The notes: generated by a model not told the origin, from the sequence alone. A stretch of 64,000 nucleotides of DNA from Halorubrum rutilum (GCF_024494565.1 NZ_JANHDN010000007.1:124001-188000), one strand, 5' to 3'; shown: positions 26,036 through 34,366, counted from the stretch's first letter. Numbers and translations: made by a program.

Positions 26036-26362
26036 GGCACATGTTAACTCGTCATGCCCCCGTTTAAAAGTTGCTGTCGGCGGGCGGGACCGGGTGGGAC
26101 GATCACACGCTTCGACGTGCCAGTAGTTAACGCGTTCGATCGGTTCGGCCGGTGAGGCCCCCGGTATGGTCCGACCGAAAGCGAACCGAAGCGCCGCCGC
26201 GGGCGAGCGCGTGCGGAGGGTCGACGGTGCGGACGAACGGATTTCGACCGCACGAACGGGCATATTTCGGACTGACGCGATGCGGTGTGATACACGTCCG
26301 TGGGGTGATCGCGTCCGCGGACCGTAATCGGTTTTACCCCCCGGCCGGAACCTCCGGGCCGT
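26036..26362. other. 327-bp divergent spacer
   Basis: Contains the minus-strand TATA of the winged-helix gene at 26063-26069 and a plus-strand TATA-like GTTTTAC at 26331-26337 about 29 nt before the purA ATG. I see no gene or repeat in the remaining ~260 bp. Confidence 0.55.
26063..26069 (-). promoter_or_regulatory. TATA element of the winged-helix regulator gene
   Basis: Minus-strand TTTTAAA centred about 31 nt before ATG 26035. Confidence 0.6.
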
Positions 26363-27715
26363 ATGACACTCACCATCGTCGGCTCCCAGCTGGGCGACGA
26401 AGGCAAGGGCGCGCTCGTCGACCGGTGGGGAGGGGACGCGGACGTCGTAGTCCGATATCAGGGCGGCGACAACGCCGGCCACACCGTCGTCGAGGGGGGC
26501 GCGGAGTACAAGCTCTCGCTGGTACCGAGCGGCGCCGTCCGGGGGACGGTCGGCGTCCTCGGCAACGGCTGCGTCGTCAACCCGCGCACGCTGTTCACCG
26601 AGATCGACGACCTCCGCGAGCGCGGGCTCGACCCCGACGTGCGGGTCGCCCGCCGCGCGCACGTCATCATGCCGTACCACCGCGTGCTGGACGGGATCGA
26701 GGAGGAGATCAAGGCGGACGACGACGCCGGCGACGAGGTCGGCACGACCGGCCGCGGCATCGGCCCGACGTACGAGGACAAGGCCGGGCGACGGGGGATC
26801 CGGGTCGCCGACCTGCTCGACCCCGACGTGCTCCGCGAGAAGCTGGCGTACGCCGTCCCGCAGAAGCGCGCGCTCGTCGAGGACGTGTACGGGCTTGACC
26901 TCGCCGACGACGACCGCGCCGCGGCGTTCGACGTCGACGCGCTCCACGAGGAGTTCGCCGGGATCGGCGAGCGGCTCGCCGACGAGGAGATGACCGTCAA
27001 CTGCTCCGACTACCTCCACCGACGCCACGAGGCGGGCGACGAGATCCTCTTCGAGGGCGCGCAGGGCACCCACATCGACGTCGACCACGGGAACTACCCG
27101 TTCGTCACCTCCTCGAACCCGACCGCCGGCGGCGCCGCGGTCGGGTCCGGCCTCGGCGTCACGAACGTCGGCGCGGGCGAGGTCGTCGGCATCGTGAAGG
27201 CGTACCTCTCGCGGGTCGGCGAGGGGCCGATGCCGACCGAGCTCGACGGCGACGCCGACGAGGAGTCGCTCGCCGACGACATCCGCCAGAAGGGCGGCGA
27301 GTTCGGCACGGTGACGGGTCGCCCGCGCCGGATCGGCTGGCTCGACCTCCCGATGCTGCGCCACGCCGCGCGGGTCTCCGGCTTCACGGGGCTCGCGGTC
27401 AACCACGTCGACGTGCTCGCCGGGCTCGACGAGCTGAAGGTGTGCACCGCCTACGAGCTGGACGGCGAGGAGCGGGATACCGTCCCGACCACGCCGGACC
27501 GGTGGGAGCGCTGCGAGCCGGTGTACGAGACGCTCGACACCTGGGCGGAGTTCGACTCCGCCGCGGTCGCCAAGGCCGGCTACGACGCCCTCCCGGAGGC
27601 GGCCCGCGAGTACCTGGAGTTCCTCGCCGACGAGACCGACACGCCCGTCTACGCGGTCGGCGTCGGCCCCGACCGCGAGGAGACGGTCGAGCTGACGAAC
27701 CCGTTCGACGAGTAG
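26363..27715 (+). CDS. purA: Adenylosuccinate synthetase
   Basis: This 450-aa enzyme makes adenylosuccinate from IMP, GTP and aspartate, the first committed step to AMP. Seen: phosphate-binding loop GSQLGDEGKGALVDRW at the N-terminus, GGDNAGHTVV, GTTGRGIGPTYEDKAGRRGI, LFEGAQGTHIDVDHG, VTGRPRRIGWLDL and GLAVNHVDVL, covering the family throughout. The length is normal. ATG 26363 lies about 29 nt after a TATA-like GTTTTAC, fitting a leaderless mRNA. Confidence 0.96.
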   Translation: MTLTIVGSQLGDEGKGALVDRWGGDADVVVRYQGGDNAGHTVVEGGAEYKLSLVPSGAVRGTVGVLGNGCVVNPRTLFTEIDDLRERGLDPDVRVARRAHVIMPYHRVLDGIEEEIKADDDAGDEVGTTGRGIGPTYEDKAGRRGIRVADLLDPDVLREKLAYAVPQKRALVEDVYGLDLADDDRAAAFDVDALHEEFAGIGERLADEEMTVNCSDYLHRRHEAGDEILFEGAQGTHIDVDHGNYPFVTSSNPTAGGAAVGSGLGVTNVGAGEVVGIVKAYLSRVGEGPMPTELDGDADEESLADDIRQKGGEFGTVTGRPRRIGWLDLPMLRHAARVSGFTGLAVNHVDVLAGLDELKVCTAYELDGEERDTVPTTPDRWERCEPVYETLDTWAEFDSAAVAKAGYDALPEAAREYLEFLADETDTPVYAVGVGPDREETVELTNPFDE

Positions 27716-27751
27716 CGCGGCGGAGCGGTTCTCCCTCCGGCTCGGCCGTCG

Positions 27752-28618
27752 CTACGCCTGCGGGTCGATCCCGTCCAGCGCGCGCACGTCCTCGCCCGTC
27801 AGCGACAGCTCCGCGGCCGCGACGTTCGTTTCGAGGTGCTCGACGCTCGACGTGCCCGGAATGGGAAGCGTCGCGTCGGAGTGCTCCAGCAGCCAGGCGA
27901 GCGCGACCTGCCGCGGCGTCGCGCCGCGGCGCTCGGCGACCTCATCGAGCACCTCCGCGACGCCCTCGTCGTCGACGGCGTACGTCGGCCCCCACGGGAT
28001 GAAGCCGATGTCGTCGCGCTCGCAGGCGCGGAGCACGTCCTCGTCGTCGCGGTTGCCGACGTCGTACCGGTTCTGGACGGTGGCGACGTCGACGATCTCC
28101 ATGGCTGTCTCCAGCTGCTCGACGGTGACGTTCGAGAGACCGACGTGGGCGACCTGGCCGGCGTCTCTCATCTCCGCGAACGCGTGGACCGACGCCTCGA
28201 AGTCGGTGTCGGGGTCCGGGCGGTGGAACTGATAGAGGTCGATCGTGTCGGTGTCGAGCCGGTCGAGGCTACACAGCACCTGATTCTTCAGGAAGTCCGG
28301 GTCGCCGTGGGGGAGCCAGTCGCCCTCGCGGTTGCGGAGCAGTCCGGCCTTCGAGGCGACGACGACCTCGTCGGGGTCGCCGAGCGCCTCGCCGATCAGC
28401 CGCTCCGAGACGCCCGGCCCGTAGGAGTCGGCGGTGTCGACGAAGTCGACGCCGAGGTCGACCGCTCGCCTGATGACCCGTTTGGCCGCCTCCTCGTCGG
28501 CCGGGCGTCCAATGATGTCCTCGCCCGTTACCCGCATCGCGCCGAAGCCGAGCCGGTTGACGGTTAGGTCGCCGCCGATGTCGAACGTGTCGCTCCGCCC
28601 AGTGGTGTCTGAAGCCAT
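27752..28618 (-). CDS. Aldo/keto reductase
   Basis: This 288-aa NAD(P)H-dependent oxidoreductase has a TIM-barrel fold. The catalytic tetrad is visible: Asp and Tyr in DFVDTADSYGPG, Lys in VVVASKAGL and His in LYQFHRPDP. A C-terminal cofactor loop PIPGTSSVEHLETN is also present. Substrate unknown. ATG 28618 is preferred over an in-frame GTG 21 nt upstream because it gives the family N-terminus. Convergent with purA. Confidence 0.9.
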   Translation of the reverse strand: MASDTTGRSDTFDIGGDLTVNRLGFGAMRVTGEDIIGRPADEEAAKRVIRRAVDLGVDFVDTADSYGPGVSERLIGEALGDPDEVVVASKAGLLRNREGDWLPHGDPDFLKNQVLCSLDRLDTDTIDLYQFHRPDPDTDFEASVHAFAEMRDAGQVAHVGLSNVTVEQLETAMEIVDVATVQNRYDVGNRDDEDVLRACERDDIGFIPWGPTYAVDDEGVAEVLDEVAERRGATPRQVALAWLLEHSDATLPIPGTSSVEHLETNVAAAELSLTGEDVRALDGIDPQA

Positions 28619-28702
28619 GGGCGACCGATCTCGCGCCACCCGGAAACTCGTGGGGATGGCGGAAGGAGACGATCGCGGGGAGGATGATCGAAGGGAATCC
28701 TC

Positions 28703-28966
28703 TCAGGGAGGAAGATGTCGATCGTATATGTTCCGACGGTGGCCAACGGCCTCGACACGGATGATCCCGGCACTTCGATCCCACGCGACGACGGCCCGAT
28801 AGTCGCCGGCTCGCAGCTTGTAGTACGGATACCCGGAGAGCGGTTCCAACCGGTGTTCGGTCCATTCGGTCGCCTCGTCGATCTTGTTCATCATCCGATC
28901 GGCGGACTGTGGATCGAGAGATTCGAGATGGGAGAGCGCCTGTTCCGTGTACTCGACCTCAGTCAT
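28703..28966 (-). CDS. RelE/ParE-family toxin
   Basis: This 87-aa basic protein has the RelE-like fold: VEYTEQALSHLESLD, NKIDEATEW, LEPLSGYPYYKLRAGDYRAVV and IIRVEAVGHRRNIYDR. It keeps the KLRxGDYR core and the C-terminal GHR-x3-Y of mRNA interferases. Its start overlaps the end of the upstream antitoxin gene by 8 bp, the usual arrangement for a type II pair. Expected to cleave mRNA at the ribosome unless bound by the antitoxin. Confidence 0.88.
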   Translation of the reverse strand: MTEVEYTEQALSHLESLDPQSADRMMNKIDEATEWTEHRLEPLSGYPYYKLRAGDYRAVVAWDRSAGIIRVEAVGHRRNIYDRHLPP

Positions 28967-29234
28967 CTAGTCCCAGTCGCTCTCGGGCCTCGTCGGCCGA
29001 CACCGTCTCGTCGCGCTCCGCCTGCTCGCGGCTCTCTGCCAGGTCAGATAACGTTTCCTCGGAGAGCGTCACCGACGGGTCCACCCAGTCACGTAACGCG
29101 TCGCGAATCGCCTCAGACTTACTCGCGTATCCCCGTCGCTCCCACTCCTCGTCGATCCGGTCCAGCAGGGACTTCGGAACGCGAACGTTGATCTTCTCCA
29201 TCCGGTCGTCGCCGGTGTTCGCGTCGGTGCTCAT
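28959..29234 (-). CDS. Ribbon-helix-helix antitoxin
   Basis: This 91-aa acidic protein has a clear RHH DNA-binding unit (EKINVRVPKSLLDRID, then SKSEAIRDALRDWV). It ends in a toxin-binding tail rich in Glu (TLSEETLSDLAESREQAERD). Start ATG 29234 is preferred over an in-frame ATG at 29261 because an inverted repeat at 29238-29259, the likely operator, would otherwise lie inside the gene. Likely to autorepress the operon with the toxin. Gene order antitoxin-toxin with 8-bp overlap. Confidence 0.85.
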   Translation of the reverse strand: MSTDANTGDDRMEKINVRVPKSLLDRIDEEWERRGYASKSEAIRDALRDWVDPSVTLSEETLSDLAESREQAERDETVSADEARERLGLDD

Positions 29235-29237
29235 ACT

Positions 29238-29259
29238 GTGTGGTACAATGGTATCACTC
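29238..29259 (-). promoter_or_regulatory. Putative operator of the toxin-antitoxin operon
   Basis: Inverted repeat GTGTGGTAC-AATG-GTATCACTC, 7 of 9 positions symmetric, placed 4 nt upstream of the antitoxin ATG. Half-site size and position suit an RHH dimer pair. Confidence 0.55.
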
Positions 29260-29374
29260 ATAAGGATTCGGGAGATTCAGGGCGTAACCCCGTTGCGTCG
29301 CGATCCAACCGCTCGCCGTTCGCCCGTCTTGCGCGCGTCGCTACTCATAAACCGCCCCCGTGCGATCGTTCGGT

Positions 29375-29863
29375 ATGGACGCCGAGCGCGAGGTACTCGA
29401 CGTGTTGGCGCGGAACGCCCGCGAGGACATCGACGACATCGCGGCCCAGACGGGCCTCGACGCGGCAGCGGTAGCGGACGCGATCGACGGGCTGGAGGCG
29501 GACAACGTGGTCCACGGCTACCAGGCGGTCGTCGACTGGGACCGCGTCGATGAGGGGAAGATCCGGGCGGTCGTCGAGATCAACGTCGAGCTCGACCGCG
29601 AGACCGGCTACGAGGAGGTCGCCGACCGGATCGCGAAGTTCCCGGCCGTCGACGCCCTCCACCTCGTCTCCGGCGACTACGACTTCGCCGTCGAGGTGCT
29701 CGGCGAGACGATGCAGGACGTCTCGCGGTTCATCTCCGAGCAGGTCGCGCCCATGCCGGAGGTCACCCAGACGGTGACCCACTACATCATGGAGACGTAC
29801 AAGGACGGCGGGGTCCGGTTCGAGGACGGCGACGACGACGACCGCCTCTCCGTCTCGCCATGA
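29375..29863 (+). CDS. Lrp/AsnC family transcriptional regulator
   Basis: This 162-aa protein has an N-terminal HTH (LDVLARNAREDIDDIAAQTG, AIDGLEADNVVHGY) and a C-terminal RAM ligand/oligomerisation domain (IRAVVEINVEL, LVSGDYDFAVEVLGETM, TQTVTHYIMETYK). It overlaps the following aminotransferase gene by 4 bp (ATGA), a common haloarchaeal pairing, so it probably senses an amino acid handled by that enzyme. ATG 29375 is supported by a TATA-like CTCATAAA about 28 nt upstream. Confidence 0.92.
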   Translation: MDAEREVLDVLARNAREDIDDIAAQTGLDAAAVADAIDGLEADNVVHGYQAVVDWDRVDEGKIRAVVEINVELDRETGYEEVADRIAKFPAVDALHLVSGDYDFAVEVLGETMQDVSRFISEQVAPMPEVTQTVTHYIMETYKDGGVRFEDGDDDDRLSVSP

Positions 29864-30999
29864 GGCTCTCCGACCGCGCGCGCGACCTCCCCGAGTCGGG
29901 GATCCGGAAGTTCTTCGAGCTCGCGGAGGCGCGCGACGACGTGATCTCGCTCGGCGTCGGCGAGCCCGACTACTCCGCGCCGTGGGCGGCCCGCACGGCC
30001 GCGATCGACTCGCTCGAACGCGGCAAGACCTCCTACACGGCGAACCGCGGGATGGCGGCGCTCCGCGAGCGGGTCGCGGCCCACCACGAGCGCTACGACC
30101 AGTCGTACGACCCGGCCGAGGAGGTGCTCGTCACCACGGGCGCGAGCGAGGCCGTCGACCTCGCGTTCCGCGCGCTGGTCGACCCCGGCGACACGGTCGC
30201 CGTCCACGAGCCGACGTACATCTCCTACGGGCCGGGGATCGAGCTGGCCGGCGGCGAGCGGCTCACGGTCCCCACGCGGGCCGCGGACGACTTCGCGCTC
30301 ACCCGGGAGGCGCTGGAGGCGTCCGGCGCGGCCGACGCCGACCTCCTCGTCCTCTGTTACCCGAACAACCCGACGGGCGCGACGATGAGCGGCGAGCAAC
30401 TCGCCGAGGTCGCCGCCTTCTGCCGCGACAACGAGATCCGGGTGGTCGCCGACGAGATATACGCCGCGCTCACCTACGGCGCCGACCACGCCTCGATCGC
30501 GACGCAGCCGGGGATGCGCGAGCGCACCGTCGTCGTCAACGGCTTCTCGAAGGCGTACGCGATGACCGGCCTTCGGCTCGGCTACGCGCTCGGCCCGACC
30601 GAGGCGATCGACGCGATGAACCGGATCCACCAGTACACGATGCTGTCGGCGCCGACGACGCCGCAGTACGCCGCGTGCGAGGCGCTCGACCGCTGCGACG
30701 ACGAGGTGGCGGAGATGGTCGACGAGTACAACCGCCGCCGGCGGCTGGTCGTCTCGCGGTTCAACGAGATGGGGCTCGACACGTTCGAGCCGGGCGGCGC
30801 GTTCTACGCGTTCCCCGACTGCGGCGGCGACGACGAGGCGTTCGCCGAGGCGCTGCTGGAGGCGCAGGGCGTCGCGGTCGTCCCCGGGTCGGTCTTCGGC
30901 GCGGGCGGCGAGGGCCACCTCCGGGTGTCGTACGCGACCTCCATGCGCGAGCTGAAGGAGGCGACCGACCGCATCGCGACGTTCGTCGAGAACCGCTGA
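29860..30999 (+). CDS. Class I/II pyridoxal-phosphate aminotransferase
   Basis: This 379-aa fold-type I aminotransferase has ISLGVGEPDYSAP, SYTANRGMAALRERVA, the VTTGASEAVDLAF cofactor region, CYPNNPTGATMS and DEIYAALTYG. The PLP Schiff-base lysine is K231 in NGFSKAYAMTGLRLGY, and an Arg in the RVSYATSM region binds the carboxylate. Related to aspartate or aromatic/branched-chain aminotransferases; specificity is not readable. Coupled by 4 bp to an Lrp-type regulator. Confidence 0.92.
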   Translation: MRLSDRARDLPESGIRKFFELAEARDDVISLGVGEPDYSAPWAARTAAIDSLERGKTSYTANRGMAALRERVAAHHERYDQSYDPAEEVLVTTGASEAVDLAFRALVDPGDTVAVHEPTYISYGPGIELAGGERLTVPTRAADDFALTREALEASGAADADLLVLCYPNNPTGATMSGEQLAEVAAFCRDNEIRVVADEIYAALTYGADHASIATQPGMRERTVVVNGFSKAYAMTGLRLGYALGPTEAIDAMNRIHQYTMLSAPTTPQYAACEALDRCDDEVAEMVDEYNRRRRLVVSRFNEMGLDTFEPGGAFYAFPDCGGDDEAFAEALLEAQGVAVVPGSVFGAGGEGHLRVSYATSMRELKEATDRIATFVENR

Positions 31000-31053
31000 G
31001 GCGGCCGCCACGGTTACGTGGCCGGTCGCCGATAGACCGTCCGACGCGAAACG

Positions 31054-31371
31054 ATGATCGACAGGATCTGGCACGGGTGGACGACGCCGGCGAACGCGGA
31101 CGAGTACGAGCGACGCCTCCGGGAGGAGATCCTCCCGTCGTTCGCCGACGAGGGGATCGACGGCTACCGCGGCGCCCGGGTGCTCCGCCGCTCCGACGGC
31201 GAGGAGGTCGAGTTCGTCACGATCATCCGGTTCGACTCCGTGGCGTCGGTGAAGGAGTTCGCGGGCGAGGAGTACCGGAACGCGCACGTTCCCCCCGCGG
31301 CTCGCGAGGTCCTCAAGCGGTTCGACGACCGCGCGAAACACTACGAGGTGCGCGAGGAACGGGAGTTCTGA
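31054..31371 (+). CDS. ABM-like dimeric alpha/beta-barrel protein
   Basis: This 105-aa protein resembles the antibiotic-biosynthesis-monooxygenase/ferredoxin-like dimeric barrel: IDRIWHGWTTPANADEYERRL, YRGARVLRRSDGEEVEFVTIIRF, FAGEEYRNAHVPP, LKRFDDRAKHYEV. Such proteins include small monooxygenases and heme-binding proteins, but most are uncharacterised. No cofactor motif beyond a central His pair. Monocistronic. Confidence 0.75.
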   Translation: MIDRIWHGWTTPANADEYERRLREEILPSFADEGIDGYRGARVLRRSDGEEVEFVTIIRFDSVASVKEFAGEEYRNAHVPPAAREVLKRFDDRAKHYEVREEREF

Positions 31372-31485
31372 ACCGCCGGTCCGCGGTCGTTGGCGCGTCG
31401 AGCGTCGCCCTCGCGAGTCCGGCCCCGGTCTCGCCCTCGCGAGCCTCCCCTTCCCGAACGCCTCCACCGCAGCGGCTACCGGACC

Positions 31486-31525
31486 GTCAAACTGTAAACG
31501 GGGTTCGAATTCCCGACCGTTTGAC
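31486..31525. other. Hairpin containing a tRNA T-arm-like sequence
   Basis: GTCAAAC (31486-31492) and GTTTGAC (31519-31525) can pair around an inner hairpin CGGGGTTCGAATTCCCG (31499-31515). The inner hairpin has the 5-bp stem and TTCGAAT loop of a tRNA T-arm. No D-arm, anticodon arm or acceptor was found. It lies 34 bp before the acyl-CoA dehydrogenase ATG. Confidence 0.5.
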
Positions 31526-31558
31526 AACCTCTATCACGGACTCCGGCGAAGCGCCGGC

Positions 31559-32761
31559 ATGGAGTTCCAGCTGACCGATGAACAAGAGCAGCTGCGCGAG
31601 GAGGTCCGGAAGTTCGCCGACGAGGAGATCCGACCGGTCGCGACCGAGCACGACGTCGAGGAGGCGTACCCTCACGAGGTCATGGAGGAGGCCGCGGAGA
31701 TGGGGTTGCTCGCGCCGCACGTTCCCGTGGAGTACGGCGGCGTCGGCTACTCCTCGCTGGAGAACGCGATCCTCACGGAGGAGCTGTTCGCCGCCGACCC
31801 GGGGATCGGTCTCTGTATCTCCAGCGCCGGGTTCGGCGCCGAGGCGCTGATGGAGTTCGGCACGGAGGCGCAGAAGGAGCGCGTCCTCCCCGAGGTGACC
31901 GCCGGCGACGCGGTGATGGGCTCGGCCATCTCGGAGCCGCAGGCGGGTTCGGACGTGACCTCGGTCGCGACCCGCGCGGAGAAGCGCGAGGCGCGGAGCG
32001 CCTCGGAACGGAGCGGCAGCGCCGCGGAGAAGGACGGCGACGAGTGGGTTATCAACGGCTCGAAGATGTGGATCACGAACGGCACCGTCGCCGACTACTT
32101 CGTCGTCGTCTGCGAGACGGACCCGGAGGTCGACGACCGCTACTCCGGCTACTCGCAGATCCTCGTCGAGGGCGACCGGGACGGGCTCACCCGCGACAAG
32201 ATCACCGGGAAGCTCGGCATCCGCGCGAGCGACACCGCCGAGCTCAGGTTCGACGACGTGCGGGTGCCCGAGGAGAACCTGATCGGTCAGCGCGGGATGG
32301 GCTTCCTCCAGCTGATGCAGTTCTTCGACGAGACCCGCACCGCGGTCGCCGCGCAGGGGGTCGGGATCGCCCGCGGCGCGGCCGAGCGCGCCCTGGCGTA
32401 CGCCGAGGAGCGCGAGCAGTTCGGGCGCCCGATCGGCGACTTCCAGGCGATCAAACACAAGCTCGCGGAGATGCACACGAACACCGAGGCGGCCCGCTGG
32501 CTCACCTACCGGTCCGCGTGGGCGGTCGACAACGAGTCGGGAGACCTCACGGCGCTGGCGTCGATGGCCAAGGAGTTCGCGTCGCGGGTCGCCGTCGACG
32601 TCGCCGACGAGGCGGTCCAGGTCCACGGCGGTGCCGGCTTCGTCAACGACCACGACGTCGAGCGGCTCTATCGCGACGCGAAGATCACCCAGATCTACGA
32701 GGGCACCACCGAGATCCAGAAGAACATCGTCGCCCGCGAACTCCTCGACGAGGGGATCTGA
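31559..32761 (+). CDS. Acyl-CoA dehydrogenase with a 15-16-residue inserted element
   Basis: This 400-aa FAD enzyme has the motifs MGSAISEPQAGSDVTS, VINGSKMWITNGTVAD, REQFGRPIGDFQAIK, VQVHGGAGFVNDHDVER and the catalytic-base segment QIYEGTTEIQ, followed by the normal C-terminus. It resembles short-chain/butyryl-CoA dehydrogenases. Residues about 142-157 (REARSASERSGSAAE) interrupt the middle beta domain between ATRAE and DGDEWVINGSK. They are encoded by two adjacent DNA palindromes and align with an insert in trpA. The rest of the protein is intact, so activity is probably kept. Confidence 0.92.
   Translation: MEFQLTDEQEQLREEVRKFADEEIRPVATEHDVEEAYPHEVMEEAAEMGLLAPHVPVEYGGVGYSSLENAILTEELFAADPGIGLCISSAGFGAEALMEFGTEAQKERVLPEVTAGDAVMGSAISEPQAGSDVTSVATRAEKREARSASERSGSAAEKDGDEWVINGSKMWITNGTVADYFVVVCETDPEVDDRYSGYSQILVEGDRDGLTRDKITGKLGIRASDTAELRFDDVRVPEENLIGQRGMGFLQLMQFFDETRTAVAAQGVGIARGAAERALAYAEEREQFGRPIGDFQAIKHKLAEMHTNTEAARWLTYRSAWAVDNESGDLTALASMAKEFASRVAVDVADEAVQVHGGAGFVNDHDVERLYRDAKITQIYEGTTEIQKNIVARELLDEGI
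31988..32025 (+). repeat. Double-palindrome element inserted in frame (copy 1)
   Basis: First hairpin GAGGCGC-GGA-GCGCCTC (31988-32004), second GCGGC-AGC-GCCGC (32013-32025). It encodes an extra Ser/Ala/Glu/Arg segment in the acyl-CoA dehydrogenase. The same arrangement occurs in trpA (60597-60634). Confidence 0.7.
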
Positions 32762-32833
32762 GGCGGTGGCGGTCGGCGCACCCGTCTCCCGCGACCGGCA
32801 TCTAAAAACGCCGGGCGGGCGTACGCTCCCGGT

Positions 32834-33538
32834 ATGAGCGAGGCCGACGTCGACCCGGAGGAGCGGCTCAAGCGACAGCGGGACGACCTCCGACTGCTGA
32901 ACCAGGTGATGCGCCACGACATCCGCAACGACCTCCAGCTCGTCGGGGCGTACGCCGAGCTGCTCGACGACCACGTCGACGAGGAGGGCAAGGAGTACCT
33001 CGACGTCATCAAGCGGAACACGAAGAGCGCGGTCTCGCTCACCACCACGGTCCGGGACCTCGCGGAGGTGATGCTCCGGGAGGACGCCGAGCCGAGCCGC
33101 GTCTCGCTCGCTCGGACCCTCTCACAACAGGTCGAGGAGGTCCGGTCGGGGTACCCGGAGGCCGTCTTCACGGTCGAGGGGTCGTTCCCCGAGGCCGAGG
33201 TCGTCGGCGACGAGATGCTGAGCTCCGTGTTCCGGAACCTCCTCCGGAACGCGGTCCAGCACAACGACGAGACGCCGCCGAAGGTCACGGTGTCCGCGAC
33301 GGTCGACGAGGCCGAGGGCGTCGCCGAGGTCCGCGTCGCCGACAACGGGCCGGGGATCCCCGAGGACCAGCGCGACGAGATATTCGGGAAGGGAGAGAAG
33401 GGGCTCGACAGCCCGGGCGCCGGGATCGGGCTCTATCTGGTTCGCTCGCTCGTCGAGATCTACGACGGCGACGTGTGGGTCGAGGACAACGAGCCGAAGG
33501 GCGCCGTGTTCGTCGTCAGGCTGCAGTTGGCCGAGTAA
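32834..33538 (+). CDS. Soluble sensor histidine kinase core without sensor domain
   Basis: This 234-aa kinase consists almost only of a DHp helix pair and HATPase domain. H-box MRHDIRNDLQ with phosphoacceptor H28, N-box NLLRNAVQHN, G1 VADNGPGIPEDQ, F-box EIFGKGEKG, G2 GAGIGLYLVRSL. No PAS, GAF, TM or receiver domain is present, so its input must come from another protein. No response regulator lies nearby. Confidence 0.9.
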   Translation: MSEADVDPEERLKRQRDDLRLLNQVMRHDIRNDLQLVGAYAELLDDHVDEEGKEYLDVIKRNTKSAVSLTTTVRDLAEVMLREDAEPSRVSLARTLSQQVEEVRSGYPEAVFTVEGSFPEAEVVGDEMLSSVFRNLLRNAVQHNDETPPKVTVSATVDEAEGVAEVRVADNGPGIPEDQRDEIFGKGEKGLDSPGAGIGLYLVRSLVEIYDGDVWVEDNEPKGAVFVVRLQLAE

Positions 33539-33579
33539 CGGGTATGTGGATCGGGTCGACCGCCCCGCCCGCGTCCGAC

Positions 33580-33999
33580 TCACGCCTCGTCGTACTCCAT
33601 CGCGACCGAGTTGATGCAGAACCGCTTGCCGGTCGGCTCGGGGCCGTCGTCGAACACGTGGCCGAGGTGGGAGTCGCAGGTCGCGCACCGGACCTCGGTG
33701 CGGCGCATCCCGTGGCTCGTGTCGAGCGTCGTCGTCACGTTCTCCTCCTCGGCGGCGTAGAAGGCGGGCCAGCCGCAGCCGGACTCGTACTTCGTCTCGG
33801 CGTCGAAGAGGACGGTCCCGCAGGCCCGACAGCGGTAGTTCCCGTCGTCGGGGTGGTGGTCGACGTACTCGCCGGAGAACTTCGCCTCCGTGCCGCTCTC
33901 GCGGAGTATCCGATACTCCTCGTCGGAGAGGCGCTCGCGCCACTCCTCGTCGGTCAGCTCGCGCGGGTCGGTCGCGTCGGCCTCGCCGGTCTCGCTCAT
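33580..33999 (-). CDS. msrB: Peptide-methionine (R)-S-oxide reductase
   Basis: This 139-aa enzyme repairs methionine-R-sulfoxide. The structural zinc site is C57/C60 and C105/C108 (CRAC, CATC). The active-site region is GKRFCINSVAM with catalytic C128. The conserved YESGCGWPAFYAA carries a second Cys at 75. Length matches single-domain MsrB. ATG 33999 gives the family N-terminus. Convergent with the kinase and divergent from the CDGSH protein, both possibly redox-linked. Confidence 0.94.
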   Translation of the reverse strand: MSETGEADATDPRELTDEEWRERLSDEEYRILRESGTEAKFSGEYVDHHPDDGNYRCRACGTVLFDAETKYESGCGWPAFYAAEEENVTTTLDTSHGMRRTEVRCATCDSHLGHVFDDGPEPTGKRFCINSVAMEYDEA

Positions 34000-34098
34000 A
34001 CCCGACGTAGGCGCCCCACGGGCAAGGGGGTTGCGGCGGTCGGGGTCACGCGTCGCCACCGGCGCAACCGGTTTCACCCTCGCGCCGGATCGGATCCC

Positions 34099-34335
34099 AT
34101 GGCGCGCGAAGTCACTCACGAGGAGCGGGGCCCGGCGGTACTCGACGAGTCCGACATGGGCGACGACGATCTGATCTACGTCTGCCGGTGCGGGCTCTCG
34201 GACACGAAGCCGCTCTGTGACGGCTCGCACAACGCGACCGCAGACGAGGATGAGGGCGTCGTGTACAAGTACGAGAACGACGATTCCGAGGGGGAACGGC
34301 GCGAGGTCGACGAGATCGTCTACGCGGACGAGTAG
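34099..34335 (+). CDS. CDGSH-type iron-sulfur protein
   Basis: This 78-aa protein has one CDGSH 2Fe-2S motif, C-x-C-x8-C-x3-H (C29, C31, C40, H44; CRCGLSDTKPLCDGSH), the ligands of mitoNEET-type clusters. It lacks a membrane anchor, so it is cytosolic. Likely a redox or cluster-transfer protein. A TATA-like GTTTCAC about 28 nt before the ATG suggests a leaderless message. Confidence 0.9.
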   Translation: MAREVTHEERGPAVLDESDMGDDDLIYVCRCGLSDTKPLCDGSHNATADEDEGVVYKYENDDSEGERREVDEIVYADE

Positions 34336-34366
34336 GGGGCGGCGTCGGTTCGCCGTCTTCGTCCCC

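Noticed and set aside
26041..26362. A gene in the purA upstream spacer
   Set aside because: Frames on both strands lack domains and overlap the promoters; nothing beyond chance open frames.
31499..31515. A tRNA gene
   Set aside because: Only a T-arm is present; no acceptor, D or anticodon arm could be folded from the flanks.
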